Below, piece after piece: positions 1-12,041 of a stretch of DNA of 64,000 bases. This stretch comes from Macrocybe gigantea (Eukaryota > Basidiomycota > Agaricomycetes > Agaricales > Callistosporiaceae). A program made the translations under genes and the position numbers. The notes under the pieces were generated by a model, which ran no database searches, was not told where the DNA came from, and saw only the letters and a list, made by a program, of their open reading frames with translations. The first letter of the stretch is position 1. Every line of letters begins with the position of its first letter. The stretch spans positions 1-64,000 of the forward strand of contig SJRY01000211.1 of assembly GCA_011319805.1 (NCBI GenBank), given 5' to 3'.

Positions 1-1120
1 GTCCGTATCGGAGTGCCGATAACTTCTTTGATGGTCGATTGACTGTGATATTGGTGGCTTCGAGCCATTACCCCATCTCCTTTCTTGTATTCACGGGCCA
101 GTTTTCGTCTCGCATCGTAATTGTCTTTGGCCCATGTTTGCACATACTACAGCACAGCATTTGCTTCTTTCCACATTTGGTCCATTTTTTCGATGAAGTT
201 CTTTGCTGCAGGATTGTTCCCTTCTGCTGTCTGTGGTTCTCCCTTCCAGGGGCATTCCGTAGTTGAGGTAGAATGGTGTCTCTTTCGTTCCCTGGTGTGT
301 TTTATCGTTGTATTGATACTCTGATTGCTATCCATTCTGCCCAATTGTCCTGTAGGTTGTTCATGAAGCTTCTGAGGAAAGCTTTCATCTTCTGATGGGA
401 TCGCTCCGCCTGTCCATCTGTCTGTGGATGATAGGCTGTTGATAGGTTTTGCTTTGTTCCAAGCAGTTTTAGAAGCGCTGTCATGAATCGCACTGCAAAT
501 TGGGGTTGCTGATGATCTTTCGTGGAATTCCATGAAGTCGCCACACATTGTCTCGGTATAGCCATGCGAGGCCTTCTGCTGTGAGTTCAGTATTTGTAGA
601 GATCAGGTGGATCATCTTGGTCAGGCAGTCTGTGACTGCGGCGATGGCATTAAAGCCATTCGAGTTGGGTAGCGGTCCTATGAGATCTACTCCAATATCT
701 TCCCATGGCTATTGCGGAATCTCATGCGGTGTAGCGCGCATGTTTCTTTTGTCATATGATTTTGTTTCTTTGACATGTTTCGCATCCATTAACATATTTT
801 TTGATGTCCATTAGCATTGATGGCCACCAGTAGGTGCGGTTTATGAGTTCGTGCATACGATATTGTCCTGGATGCCTCCGATGGGAGTGTCATGGTGTTC
901 AAACATGATGTCTTCCTTTAGTTTGTTGTCTGGGGGGATGTAGATTTTCCCTCCTGCGTATACTATGTGGTCTTCCTCTGTGAACCAGTGCGGTTTTTCC
1001 TTCAGTCCTGTTGTTACGATCATTTCTCTTCATGCGCATTGTCGAATTTGTTCTATCCTTGGGGATTCAATCATCGTGATTCCCCTTGTCTGTATTGTTT
1101 CATTATTTTCTGCTCCCCCT
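1..1120 (-). pseudogene. GyA copy 1 integrase (truncated by window edge)
   Basis: The N-terminal zinc-binding region (PHWFTEEDHIVYAGGKIYIP, then HHDTPIGG) lies at about 840-1020. The core follows, including STAYHPQTDGQAERSHQ near 400-440, the stretch that holds the catalytic glutamate region in Ty3/Gypsy integrases. Position 1 cuts the protein before its C-terminus, so the chromodomain seen in copy 2 is not visible here. Stops break the frame at several points. Confidence 0.82.
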
Positions 1121-1149
1121 TTTTGTAGGTGTTCATCCTCGAACATCAT

Positions 1150-2560
1150 AAATTCGAAGTCTCATTCATTATTCTCTTCCAGATGTCGGATGAATGCAGC
1201 TTCTTTGATCATTTGTATGTCATCCTTTTCTGCTAGGTTTTCTTCATATCCTGCCATTCGTGATAAGACGTCTGCTTTTCTGTTCGCTTTTCCTGGTACG
1301 TGTCATAGTTCATAGTCGTATTCTTGTAATTTCAGGTACTAGCCAATCTGTCTCGAATTGAGTCGCTGCAGTTTTCGGAAGTATGATAGGTTCTTGTGAT
1401 CCGTCAATATTTCAAACTTCTCTCGAGCTTCTAGGAGATATTGTCTCCATGTCTTCAGTGCTACCATTATTGCGAGCAGTTCTTTGTCATAGATTTCATA
1501 GTTCTGTTCTGCTGCGGTCATGCATCTTGAAATGAAGGTGATTGGGTGCCAGTCCTTTCTGCTGTTGTGATAGTACCGCTCTGATGGCATATCCTGAGGC
1601 ATCCGTTTCAACTCGGAATTTTCCTTCTGTTTGTGGTAGTGCTAGGATGGGTGTGGAGGTTATATGTCAAATTAGCTCCTTGAAAGCGTCTTGCTGCTTG
1701 TCTGTCCACTGGAATGTCTTGTTTCCAGTCAGCTCCATTAAAGGTTTAGCAACTTTTGCATATCCTTTGATGAATCGTCGGTAAAAGTTTGTGAATTCCA
1801 AGAACTTCTGTAGTTCTTTCTTTGTTTTTGGGGTTGGCCAGGATTGTACGGCTGTGATTTTCTCCCGTTCCATTTCTACCTTCCCTTCTCCTATGATATA
1901 TCCTAGTACTGGGACTTTTGATGATTCCCAGACACATTTTGGTCCTTTGATGAATAGATTGTTCTTGTTCAGTATCTCCATGACTTCTATCATGTTCTTC
2001 TGGAGTTCCTCTCGTGTTCGCCTGATGATTATGATGTCGTCCATATAGATTATGCATATGCTTCTTCGTATTTGGTCTTGGAAGAGGTTTGCCATCATCC
2101 GGCTAAAGGTGCCTGATGTGTTGCACTGTCCAAAGTACATGACTGTCGGTTCGAAGAGCCCTCTTGCTGTTAGGAAGGCTGCTTTCCATTCGTCTCCCTT
2201 TCAGATGCGTATGTTATTGTATCCCCAGATAATGTCGATCTTGTTAAAGTATTTTGCTCCTTGTAACACATCGAGGAGCTCGCTGATACATGGTAATGGG
2301 AACTTGTCCTTGACCATGTATTTGTTTATTTCTCGATAGTCTTGGATGAGTCGTTTGCTGCCATCCTTCTTATTCGAAAGAAGCCGGGTGCTGCATAGGG
2401 TGATTTTGAAGGATGTATCTTCCCTGTTCTTAGTCCTTCTTCGACAAAGGTATCTAGCTCCTCTAGTTCCTTCTGTGTCATCGGGTAGATCTTGCTCGGT
2501 ATTGTTTTTAGTGTGTCTTTTGTTAAGTTTATTTCGTGGTCCCACTCCTTGTGGTCTGGT
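1150..2560 (-). pseudogene. GyA copy 1 reverse transcriptase and RNase H
   Basis: RT runs from about 2560 down to 1680. The catalytic box is IIYMDDIIII at about 2030-2055, so both aspartates are present. A typical palm and connection stretch follows (VPVLGYIIGEGKVEMEREKI, then FLEFTNFYRRFIKGYAKVAKPL). RNase H follows at about 1250-1670 with YDKELLAIMVALKTWRQYL and ILTDHKNLSYF. The frame shifts near 2320-2400 and several TGA codons occur. This enzyme would copy the element RNA into cDNA in the particle; as it stands the copy is inactive. Confidence 0.85.
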
Positions 2561-3185
2561 AAGCGATCAAAGTTTTTCTCTTTAAAGAGGTGTTTGAATC
2601 TCATCAAATATAGGGGTATCTGAGTTCCCATCTTGTCGCTGGCTGTGGTCTTCACTTGTTCAGTTACTTTCTGTATTTTGATCATTTGGTGGTTTATCTT
2701 GCATGTTTTGGGGCATCTGTTAAAGACAATCTCTCCTGTCCTCCATTTGATCATTGGGTTGTAATAGACAAGCCAGTTATGTCCTAGTAACATGTCGGTT
2801 TTTCCGATGTCGAGTACGATGGCTTCCATGTGCTCTTTGTGTCCTTTAATGTCGATGTGGACTTCCGCTACCCGATCTGCTGTTTTCTGGCGGTTGGGTG
2901 ATCCATCTGCATTTATGATTTGAATCTTCTTGATTCGTCATGTCTTCAGCCCTGTTTTTGCTACTATGGCAGTATTGATGCAGGTCCTGTCTACTCCGCT
3001 ATCGACTTCTGGTGTTATCGTTGCTATCCCTTTTTGCATTCGTATCTTTGCTGGTACTGCGAGTTCTTTTCTTTTAGGTGGTTTATCACCTCGGATGGTT
3101 CTTCTTGGTGCTTCAGGTCGCTTTGCAGGAATGGTGTATTTCAGAGTATGGGATGATCTACATCCGGTATCGAAGTGAGTCTGTT
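2560..3185 (-). pseudogene. GyA copy 1 retropepsin region
   Basis: The aspartic protease region of pol carries the catalytic motif as VDSGVDRTCI near 2985-3015. The family's second signature appears as DMLLGHNWLVYYNP near 2760-2800. The protease would cut the Gag-Pol polyprotein. The frame is shared with 15272-15751 of copy 2. It is interrupted by stops and fused in frame to the start of RT. Confidence 0.8.
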
Positions 3186-3269
3186 TCAGCTGTATGGGTC
3201 ACGATTTAGCACTTCTTAGTCAGACCCTTCGACAAAACCCTCTTTGTCAGAGTTTTCTTCATCCTTGTC

Positions 3270-4965
3270 TTCTTCATCTTCTTCTCCTTCTTCTTTCACT
3301 TCTCTGACTCAGGATTTTCCCTTCTTCTTCTTCTTGCAGTTTTGTGCATAATGTCCTTTCAAGCCACAATTGAAGCATGTGACATTTGCTGCTCCTTTCC
3401 GTGGTTCTGGACAGTTTCATGAAAGGTATCCTGGCTTATTGCAATTGAAGCAATTGTTGCTTCGTACTTTGTCGATTTCCATGGCCTGTCCTGCTCCTCA
3501 GCTCGGATTCCCAGGTTTGCGTTGGTTGTTTGTGAACTCCCCCTTCATTACATTCCTATGTTCATCGATGTTTCATTCGATCGCTTGGACTGTCTTGATG
3601 TATTCGTCTCCATCTGTTGGAAGTACAGAGATCGAGTGTACGGCTTCTGCTGTCCTCTGGTTTAAACTCTTCTCGAGTAGGAAATGAGGGGCTGTTCCTG
3701 TCATTCCTGCTTTTCCTGCGAGATCCATGAATTCATCTAGGAATTCATCAATGGGTCGGTTTCCCTGTCTGATGTTGAATAATTTGCTTCCTGCTTGCGA
3801 TGGTGACATGACATTGCTGAATCATGTTTCTATTTTGGTCACGAAATCAGCCCATGTGCTTTGATTAGTCATGGTGTCAATTTTCTTTGAGGCCCAGTGG
3901 GCTCCTGGTCCGTCGGTCATCCTGGATAGTACTGCTCCAATCTTCTGTACATCAGTGAGGTCTCCATGTGCAGTTATGTAGAGTTTCATCTTCCTCCACC
4001 AAATGTTGAAAGCTGTTCAATCTCCTGTGAAGGATTTCGGATCAGCGATAATTCCCTTGTATTCTGTTGTCATTGTCTGCGGAATTTTTTCGTCGTTGTC
4101 TTGGTCTTGGTCTTCCTGTACTTGGGCCTGTTGTACTTGGGTCTGTTGCTCTTGAATCTGCTTTTGTCTTCATTCTTCTCTTTGTTCTTTCCAGTAGTCT
4201 AGGTCAATTCCTGCGATTCTACAGGCTTGTTCAAAATCGGCCTACTCTGCGGCAGTTGGTCCGTTTGTCTTTGGTAGTCTCTTTTACTCCCTCCACCAGT
4301 AGTATTCGTTCCAGTCGCTATCGCTTACTTTCGCCACGGTGGTGCAATTTCCTTCTTATGCTGTACTTCGGCGAGTCAGTCTTCTGAAGGGGTTTGGTAA
4401 TTTCGTTCCTATGTGCCCCTGACTTTGGTGTCGCTCTTGTTGATTCTGTTGTATGCTTTGTGCATCGTGTCCTCTCTGTATTAGTATGTCCTCTTCTTGT
4501 ACCCGGCGATTGTAGTTTTCAATCTGCTGTTGTCTGAAGTTTCAGGCTTGTGTTCATTCCTCTCTTGTTTTCTTGCGGATCGGTTCGTCCTCTTCTTTGG
4601 CAGGAAGATTCTGGTCTGACCACAGCTCTTCTAGGCTTATCCCATATTCTCCTTCTAGTAAGAGTTCTGTAATGAGTTGTGCTGCTCCATTACTGAAAAT
4701 CTCAGTGGGTTCATCTGTGGTGGTGAAGGCAAACTCTCTCAGGAATGCCTGTTCTTCTTCATCGCTACTTGGTGTAGGCGTACGCTCCCTCTTTCGTTTG
4801 TTTGAATTGCTAGTGTCTCTGCAGTTGGCGTGGACTGTCTCTGTGAATGGCGTGGACTGCAATGTGTGATCTACTTCTCTGAGCCAGGTGCTCTCATCGC
4901 TTGTGCTAGTGTTTGCTGGGTTGGTGACTGCTTGTCGTCGAATGTTGATCAGGTCTTTGATAAAG
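3270..4965 (-). pseudogene. GyA copy 1 gag (broken by stops)
   Basis: The capsid/nucleocapsid coding region reads downward from about 4965. An acidic N-terminal part (about 4554-4965, with TPTPSSDEEEQAFL) leads to the capsid domain (about 3573-4070, with IWWRKMKLYIT and LFNIRQGNRPIDEFLDEF). A CCHC zinc knuckle of the form CFNCGLKGHYAQNC lies near 3340-3385. The frame is conserved with copy 2 at 13321-15120, and TGA or TAG codons interrupt it at several places where copy 2 has CGA or TGG. The codon aligned with copy 2's ATG is ACG here, so the translation start is uncertain. Gag would package element RNA in virus-like particles; this copy cannot make it intact. Confidence 0.8.
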
Positions 4966-5016
4966 CGTGACGTGGTGTGTGTGAGTCTGAGCGAGTTTTG
5001 ATGAGGCTTAATATCT

Positions 5017-5337
5017 TGTTAGGCTAGACAAATCTTAAGGGACTCGGGCAGACTAAGTGCGAGAGTGGTTTAAGACGATGGCAAATGGAATATTAAGCCT
5101 AGTGCTACTGGTACATCTAGGAGCCCTTATATACGTTACAGTACTCGAGCACGGACCACGGACTGCACAAATGCTGTGGACTGCGGATGAGTAAGACTAA
5201 GGAGGAGATGACTCAGAGTGACTAGGGAAGTGGAATGACTTGATGGCTGCGCACTGCGCAGCGTGATGGGGAGGATAAGGGATGTGGGAAAGATAAGATA
5301 AGAAATTGAATAGTCCTTTGGGTGGTGTCTTGTAACA
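5017..5337 (-). repeat. 5' LTR of GyA copy 1
   Basis: This 321-bp LTR begins TGTTACA and ends CTAACA on the minus strand. It matches the solo LTR at 46757-47077 almost base for base, and that solo LTR fixes the boundaries through its target duplication. A TATATAAGG-type TATA box lies in the middle. The element leader, with the AGATATTAAGCCT primer site, follows at 5016 and below. Confidence 0.92.
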
Positions 5338-6600
5338 CTTGGCTGATTTTCGCGAGTTGCAGATTATCTTGCACTTCCATAATGTCCGATTCCAACAGTT
5401 TGAGAAACTTGTCCACAGTATCAACCTTTTCCTGAGCGTCGTTCGGAGTTCTGTCCAGAGTCGACAATGGCAGCACAACCCTTGGGTGTCTGAAGGGCGA
5501 GAAACCCATACTTGCATTTACTGTGTTCATTATCTGGAATCGTACACATGGAAGGACGTGAACCCAGCCCTTTTGGTTGCATTCAACATGGAATCTGAGG
5601 CATTGAATGACTGTTTTGTTCATCTGCTCTGAGGCACCATCAGTCTGTGGATGGTACGACATGCTGAGCTTCAGTTTAACACTGGTCAGCTTGTGCAAAG
5701 CAGTCCAGAAGCACGAAAGGAAAAGATGATCTCGGTCGGACATGATCTCCTTCAGTAAGCCATTCTTGCAATACCATTTGTTGAAAAACAAGGTTGCTAA
5801 ATCTTCAGCAGTCATGTTGTCATTGCATGGGACCACCTGTACATCGGTCCCCAAATGATCGGTGAAGGTCGCAATACAATCAAAGTCTTCATCTTCAGGC
5901 AACGGCCCAATGAAATCGATGGCGATGCAATCACCCCTAGCATCCGGGATAGCCAGAGGGTGTAAAGGTCCAGCACACCGCTTAGTGATGCTCTTATTTC
6001 TCTGACAATCATCGCAACTGGGAATATAACTTTCCTCTAGGTCTTTTCACATATTTGGCCAATAGAACCCATCTCGCAGTGCCACGTAAGATTTGTCAAA
6101 GCCGAAATGACCCAGGGCATCATGCACGATATGGAAAAGAGCCTCCCGAACCTCGGTGACCTGTGAGACTGCCAAACGCTGACCGATGTACCATAATCCG
6201 TTTACCTGCCTGATATCTGGCATACCAGTAGCAGCTTCGGTGAGCTTCTTGATCCACTTATCATCATTATACCCTTTTTTGATGGCATTGAGTAGCCCAG
6301 TGTCTGCAGAGATGTTGAGGATGGCACCCACCACTGGCATCTCTTCCTCCACTGCTGAGCAAGCCAGGCTCTGTGAAGCAGTAAAGACAGAATCCATGGA
6401 TGCACTCAAGATTGAAGAAGGCATAAGTGACACAATGAAAACCTCATTGCCGATCTCGTTTTCCAAATCCAATAAGTTCGGAGGCTCCATGGGCACCACC
6501 TCAGTGGACAATCCAGCCTCTGGTATGCGCGATAGAGCATCAGCGACTGCATTTGACTGACCCTTTATGTAGACAATCTTAGCATCATACTGTGACATTA
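5338..6600 (-). pseudogene. GyD integrase, cut by GyA LTR
   Basis: The zinc-binding region has HDALGHFGFDKSY near 6090-6140, followed by CDDCQRNKS near 6000. The catalytic core carries CIAIDFIGPLPED and, after it, LSMSYHPQTDGASEQMNK near 5610-5670. A stop near 6040 separates the zinc region from the core. The frame is cut at 5338, where the LTR of GyA copy 1 begins, so the C-terminal domain is absent. The protein would insert element cDNA into chromosomes. Confidence 0.85.
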
Positions 6601-6639
6601 ATTCTATCTAGCGCGCCTGGTGCTGTGACAGGTCTTTTT

Positions 6640-7966
6640 GCTTCTTGAAAGATTCCAAGGTGCGATGGTCAGTGTAAATCATGAAAGGCGAACCTAAAAG
6701 GTCAACCCTCCACTTCTTCAAGGCACAAATGATCGCTAACAATTCTTTCTCGTGAATGGGATAGTTCCGTTCCACTGGCTTTAACAGCATGGAGTCAAAG
6801 GCCACAGGCCTTGCCATCTCCCAGGTTGGACCCCAGGACAGCACTGCACCGGTACTATGGTTGGATGCATCAGTTGTCATAAAAATTTGGTTTTTCCCAG
6901 GATTCTCGTGATCTATTGTCATCAGACAATCACTGGAGGTGGCCAAACGCTTTATTCTGTCGAAAGCCCAATGATGCTCCGAGGTCCATTCCGGAAAATA
7001 ATGCTCACAAGCCTTTGTCATGAGTGCATTGAGCACCCTTGTATACTCCACCAAGTGCGGCAAGAAACTCGCGATGTAGCGGACAAGTCCCAGGAATGCA
7101 TGCACATCGGAGATGGATTTCAGACGGGGCCAATCCAGAATACATGCAATCTTCGTTCCATCAGCCTGAATGCCTTTCTGAGAAATGATGTGCCCCAAGA
7201 AGTTGATTTGCAAACAGAAAAGGTGAGTTTTCTTAGGATTGCAGTATAGTTTTGCATCGGCCAATGCTTTTAGTATAGTTCGAACATTCTTTATGTGCTC
7301 CTCAATGTTGTCGGACCAAATCACGATATCATCGAGATAAACATGGCAAATTTTCCCAATCCAAGGTCACAGCGCCATGGTAACATGATGCTGGTGGATC
7401 GCAGGTGCATTCTTCAGACCCATTGGCATAACGTTCCACTCATATAATCCAAATGGCGTTGAGACTGCAGTGAGTGGAATATCCTCGGGTCACATTCTTA
7501 TCTGGAAAAAACTGTTGGTCATATCAATTGTTGCCCATATTTTGCCCTTAACACAATCTGCTAAAATGTCATCGACCCGGGGCAGGGGATGGCTATCGGC
7601 GATGGTATTGGCATTCAATTGCCTGTAGTCATTAACCCATCTCAGCAGAATGGCCGGATCTGCCTTAGGGTTGATGAAAGAGGGCGATGCATGCTGCGAA
7701 GAAGATGGACGAATCTTTCCACTATCCAAGTGTTGTTGGATCAGAGTGCGCCAGGCATCTCTGTATTTGTACGGACAACCGTACGTTTGAGTCGCTATTT
7801 TCTTATTAGCATCTTTTAACCTAATCTTAGCATAGACATCCCACAGGAGCTCATCAGTGTGAGGTATCAGCTTAAAAATTTGCCCAAAATCAGAATGCAA
7901 CTTGCTATCCAACTTGTTCAATTCATCGAGATGCGCCAGCGCCTCGATTCTATCCTTCACAGCCAT
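6640..7966 (-). pseudogene. GyD reverse transcriptase and RNase H
   Basis: RT starts in the frame 7490-7966, with the GKIRPSSSQHASPSFINPK and LRWVNDYRQLNANTI boxes. The catalytic HVYLDDIVIWS follows at about 7320-7342. Between them a TGA (MAL*PWIGKI, near 7370) stands where Arg is expected, which fits a CGA to TGA change. The thumb and RNase H follow at 6608-7324 (FLGHIISQKGI, TDASNHSTGAVLSWG, HEKELLAIICALKKWRVDLL). It would make cDNA of the element. Without the breaks it would be a complete enzyme. Confidence 0.85.
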
Positions 7967-8017
7967 GATGACATCAACGTCACATACATGCTCACAATGA
8001 GCATCAATGTCAACTTT

Positions 8018-8347
8018 TCATAATGCAAGAATGCCTTCTAACTCTTCTAGCATAATGGTTCTCTTATTAGCGAACTCTTTTGCATTTTTTGTATGCAATT
8101 CTTTGTGGAATGAAGCAGGCTGTTTCATAGTAATGGGAGCTTTTGGAACCCAAGGTAATGTCGTAGGTATGGAAGGATCTAGTATGTTTACGTTAACACA
8201 TTTATCAATCACTACACGGGCTTCGTGGTCAACAACAATATGGTTCATAGACAGAAAAGGCATTCCGAGAATCAGAGAAGTGCATAAACCTGGTGCAATC
8301 AGGGCCTTGACAGGAGTGGAACTCCATGACCCATTGGTACTTGTACA
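8018..8347 (-). pseudogene. GyD retropepsin C-terminal part
   Basis: This is the continuation of the GyD protease after the gag frame stops. It carries LGMPFLSMNHIVVDHEARV, the usual second hallmark of Ty3/Gypsy proteases. It leads to a basic linker and then RT. It is separated from the upstream frame by a stop or frame change near 8345. Confidence 0.75.
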
Positions 8348-10096
8348 TCATAATTTCACGAATTTGTTCAAAAGGATTGTTGTTTTCTTCTCTCTAATGG
8401 CAACATTGACGTGTTGAGGCTCAGGCAGAATAAACCAATGTAACTGAAGGCGATTGACAATATCCGGACGAATTAGGACTAAATGAGTCCCATTGTCAAT
8501 AAGTGCCGTTACTTGAAGGGTAGCTGCCTCTCCGTGAGATGTCAAGAGACATGTCCACCGGAGGTGCAGAACCTCAAGAGGGGCACTTACTGAAGTATCT
8601 GAATCAAAATCGGGAACAATCTTAGGCATAATGATGTTCGCAGCTACTGTGGAATCGTCGTCTTCATCGATGATTTCGATGTGGGCATTACTGACATCGT
8701 TCATAACAGCATTGACCGAACGGCCCTTCTTAGGTGCCAAATGGGACCTTTGTGTAGAGGCAGCTGGGGCCGCCACGGCGTTCGATGAACCAGTGTTTTG
8801 CTTGTTCTTTCGTAAAGTGTCGACTCTCTCAGCTGTGAGAGGAACATATGATGCACCATCAGGTGGACCGTGGGGGCATTTATCAGAGTGATGGTCTGCA
8901 AACAGATCGCGGCATAAAAGCCAGCCGTCATTATCGAAAATGGCCCAGCATTCATATTGTTGGAGGGGTGGAGGCAGGATATCGTAATTGGAACTGGAAC
9001 GGGTGCCCATGTTGTAGCCTTTCGCACGTTGTGATCCTTTTGCAGTGCCTGCCTTTCTGGGAGGGCCTGAGGTGAACAATCCTGAAGCCATACATTTCTT
9101 TACGTTCGATCCCTCCCCCTGGTTAGACAGTGTGCACTTTGAATGTTCTGAAAAGTGAGCACACTTGCGGGCCAACTTCTCATCTTCGTCATGTACTGCA
9201 TAGAGCCAGTCAAAGAAGGATTTGTCCTTTGTGATCTTCTTTGCTGCCATCCGGAGGTCTGGAATCATCTTCATGTCGATGAGCTTCATCAAGGCCTCAT
9301 CTGAATGGTGGGAGCCCATCCCCTTCAAGAGCCCATTGAGCTTTTGACATTCCATAGTGAAGGGGAGGAAGCGTTCATTGGAGCGCATTTTCTTATCGAC
9401 GAGCTTGACATATACCTTGTCCTTCCAGTCAGGCTCAAGGAACGTTGCCTTGAATTTAGCAAAAAAGTTGTCGAAGGTCAGGGTGAGCAACTCCTCCCTA
9501 TTAGCATCAAACCAGTCTGATTGTCTGCTATCCTGGCAGCACATGATGGCCTTCTTGATCTTTTCCATATCCTCAGTGATCTCTTTGTCATTGAAATAAT
9601 GGCTCAGACCCCGATGGAATTCGCGTAACACAAGAGGATCGAGGACACCAGATGAAAGGGCAGGAAGTTTATTGGGAGCACTTTGTGAAAACGTCACATA
9701 TTGGATACCATTGATTTGAGTAGACATAATGGGCAGTGTGCATTGGTGTTCTGAGGGTGAAGACAAGTCTGAAGAGGGGTGAGGCTTGCACAAGGGTTTA
9801 GAGGGTCCTTGCGGAGGAGGTAGGGAATACTGGGGCATTGGAGCATTCCTAGGACAACGAATTTGTCCAAGGTTACTCCTAGGGCTAACTATATGCAGTG
9901 AAGAGGGCAGAGAGTTGTGTGCGGATGGGACAGGAGTTAAGAGTGATAACATAAAAGCTCTATCTGGAGCGTTACTATGCGATGGCAAGTGTTCAGGAGA
10001 TGGCGAATGCTGCAATTCTGGATTCAACCACTTCGATCTCCTACTGGGAGTAGCACCTCGCCCATGCATAGAACTGGTTACCCTAGAGTGGATCAT
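8348..10096 (-). CDS. GyD gag with N-terminal part of retropepsin
   Basis: An uninterrupted 582-residue frame opens with ATG at 10094-10096. The N-terminal third is rich in Ser and Pro. The middle part is a typical gag capsid-like helical region (for example RSNERFLPFTMECQKLNGLL). A Cys/His cluster (CRDLFADHHSDKC) sits near residue 405. Near residue 535 is ALIDNGTHLVLI, the retropepsin active-site box with Asn where Ser or Thr is usual after the catalytic Asp. The frame stops at 8348 and the protease flap continues at 8018-8263, so a premature stop or frameshift probably splits Gag-Pol. The product would form particles and process itself. It is the longest open frame in the window. Confidence 0.8.
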   Translation of the reverse strand: MIHSRVTSSMHGRGATPSRRSKWLNPELQHSPSPEHLPSHSNAPDRAFMLSLLTPVPSAHNSLPSSLHIVSPRSNLGQIRCPRNAPMPQYSLPPPQGPSKPLCKPHPSSDLSSPSEHQCTLPIMSTQINGIQYVTFSQSAPNKLPALSSGVLDPLVLREFHRGLSHYFNDKEITEDMEKIKKAIMCCQDSRQSDWFDANREELLTLTFDNFFAKFKATFLEPDWKDKVYVKLVDKKMRSNERFLPFTMECQKLNGLLKGMGSHHSDEALMKLIDMKMIPDLRMAAKKITKDKSFFDWLYAVHDEDEKLARKCAHFSEHSKCTLSNQGEGSNVKKCMASGLFTSGPPRKAGTAKGSQRAKGYNMGTRSSSNYDILPPPLQQYECWAIFDNDGWLLCRDLFADHHSDKCPHGPPDGASYVPLTAERVDTLRKNKQNTGSSNAVAAPAASTQRSHLAPKKGRSVNAVMNDVSNAHIEIIDEDDDSTVAANIIMPKIVPDFDSDTSVSAPLEVLHLRWTCLLTSHGEAATLQVTALIDNGTHLVLIRPDIVNRLQLHWFILPEPQHVNVAIREKKTTILLNKFVKL

Positions 10097-10380
10097 AGTT
10101 TATGCTGAATTATATGTGAGGAGTTTACCTTTCGGGCAATCTCCACACTCCTTGGCTTTGTCGAAGTTCAGACCTTTCAGGTCCTTGCAATGTAGGCAAT
10201 TCGGAGACAAAAAGGGTGTGAACGGGTGGGGAAACCTTGGTGTTGAAGATTAAAAAGTGTAAACCCCCTCTCGAGGGAAAACAGCAGAAGACGGAGGTGG
10301 ACACAAGCTAATCTTCAAGCCAGATGTATAGGTAACAAAGTGAAGTACATGAAGCGGACTTGCGTCAACAAATGCCCATC

Positions 10381-10730
10381 TGTTATGTAAGGTGTGCTGA
10401 TGTAAGCTGGGGCAGGCTTACAACTATGCAATAGCTATCATTATGGGTCCTAGCAGATCCTTTATATAGAACTGACTACAGCAAGTTCTTTAGAGCTAAG
10501 AGATGAAGTCTGAGCAAGCAATTCAGTACAAGTACAAGCTTCAAGTAGTCCAGATGCAGGCATAAAAGAGCATGGCAGTATTGTTTTTTATGTATTTCTC
10601 TTTTCTGTTTTATTTTTATTAAATAGAAGTCATATTTATTGTAGATACCTTTATATATATATATATAAACTGCTATCATGCACTACTATATAAATCATTA
10701 ATTTTTTAAAAAAAAGAGACCAAGTAAAGG
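10381..10730 (-). repeat. probable 5' LTR of GyD (edges uncertain)
   Basis: Upstream of GyD gag, a TGTTATG edge at 10381 could be the LTR end next to the leader, since many Gypsy LTRs begin or end this way. A TATATAAA box on the minus strand lies at 10461-10469, about right for an LTR promoter. No second copy is present to fix the outer edge, so 10730 is a guess. The stretch also holds an (AT)n microsatellite near 10652-10668. Confidence 0.4.
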
Positions 10731-12041
10731 TTGAACAGCTTTTTCAGCAGGCCATGCTCAAATATCATTTGCTCAAACTTGAATATATTCTTAGCTATGC
10801 AGATTAGTTAAATATAAAAATCCCTTGGAATTATTAGCAGATCAAAAGGTTAAGTAAGAAGGGGGACTATTGACCTCTTCTACTTTTTTAATAAAGAGGC
10901 AGAGTGAAAATCAAGGCAAGGGATTAACAATATACTAACTCCAACCCAGTGTTCAAACTTGCAAATCAATCCCACATTGCCCTTATATGGTCCCTTCAGA
11001 ATTCATATCTAAGACCCTATTAAAGGTATATTGCTAGGCTCTGCAACTATTCAACAAATTCATATAAGACTTGAAATTGAGGGCCATTGCTCCAAATTGG
11101 AGATTGAGAGGTTGTAGTAAATATAATTATCTAGCTTTTGTCAATTCCCATTTGTTGAATATCAATAAAATAAAGGAGGAGTATGCAAATTTTTATTTTC
11201 TTCTCTAATTAGAAAACTAAAGCCTGCTCTGCATCTGAGCATGCTCATATGTCTATAGCTTTCATATCTATATCTGTCTTTGAGTAAGCATTAGCAGTGA
11301 GGCTGCTTATAAATAATAATCACAAATGGTTATACATCATGTGATGTCATTGAATCTGTACTGGGTCAACCTTAGGTTTATTAGTACTGGATTTATTGTT
11401 GCTTTTAAGTAAATCCAACTATAAAAATAGATACAATGAAAGACCAAATGCAATTCATACTCAGACTGAGCAGCCTTTTCCTTGATTCTGATCTGTCAAA
11501 GTTATTAGCAGTAATTTAGGATTATTAAAAGATTTACTCAGGAGATAGAAAACTTACTATAGAGGATAGTCACTATCAATGACTATACTATTCAAAGGCA
11601 GATTGATGACTATCTCTCTATTCTAGGATTGCTCTCTTAATGAATTCTGACATTGGTATACATGCTGGAGGTTCTCTAATAGAAAGATGTCAAGATCACT
11701 ATCACTATTATTGTCATTATTAATAGCATCTTGAGTAGTTACAGAGCTAGTCTGCAGATCCTCTTTAGTTTGTTCATCATCATCAATAAAGTTGTCTATG
11801 GAATAGTTAGATAGGTAACTAGAGTTATATTTAAGCATTTATTATATTAGGCAAGTTGTCCTGCTTCTCCTTATTGCTCTGATTATCTACCTCTGTATTA
11901 ATATTGATAAACTATTAAGCTGCTTCTGAGATCTGTTGGAGCATGGTATTAATCAAAGTAGGTTTCAGGCTAAGAAGGCTAAGAATAATAATCAGCATTT
12001 ATTCAATGACATTTATGCAAATAGCCATGGTAAGCCTCTAG
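10731..12041. other. AT-rich stretch with no recognised gene
   Basis: About 1.3 kb of AT-rich DNA with stops in all frames and very little CpG. The longest frame (11623-11838, minus, 71 codons) is rich in Asp and Asn and matches no family I recognise. It may be an old, heavily mutated transposon, but no hallmark motif survives. Confidence 0.5.

Larger units (their letters stand above)
1..5337 (-). mobile_element. Ty3/Gypsy chromovirus GyA, copy 1 (3' end outside window)
   Basis: On the minus strand the order is LTR, gag, protease, RT, RNase H and integrase, the Ty3/Gypsy order. The element enters the window at its 5' LTR (5337) and leaves it within integrase at position 1. Its LTR edge abuts GyD integrase coding sequence at 5338 with no spacer, so GyA copy 1 most likely inserted into GyD. 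The target duplication cannot be tested because the other end is missing. CpG is well retained here and in the LTR compared with the other GyA copies, which suggests a young copy. Several in-frame TGA and TAG codons still break the reading frame. Confidence 0.9.
5338..10730 (-). mobile_element. Ty3/Gypsy element GyD, 3' part removed by GyA insertion
   Basis: Reading the minus strand from about 10.7 kb, the order is putative LTR and leader, a long gag-protease frame, RT with YLDD, RNase H and integrase. The integrase sequence stops abruptly at 5338 where the GyA LTR starts. The protein sequence is clearly a different family from GyA, with no stretch of matching DNA. It keeps one 582-codon open frame and much CpG, so it is less decayed than most of the window. 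The rest of the element, including the 3' LTR, would lie beyond the left edge of the window on the far side of GyA. Confidence 0.88.
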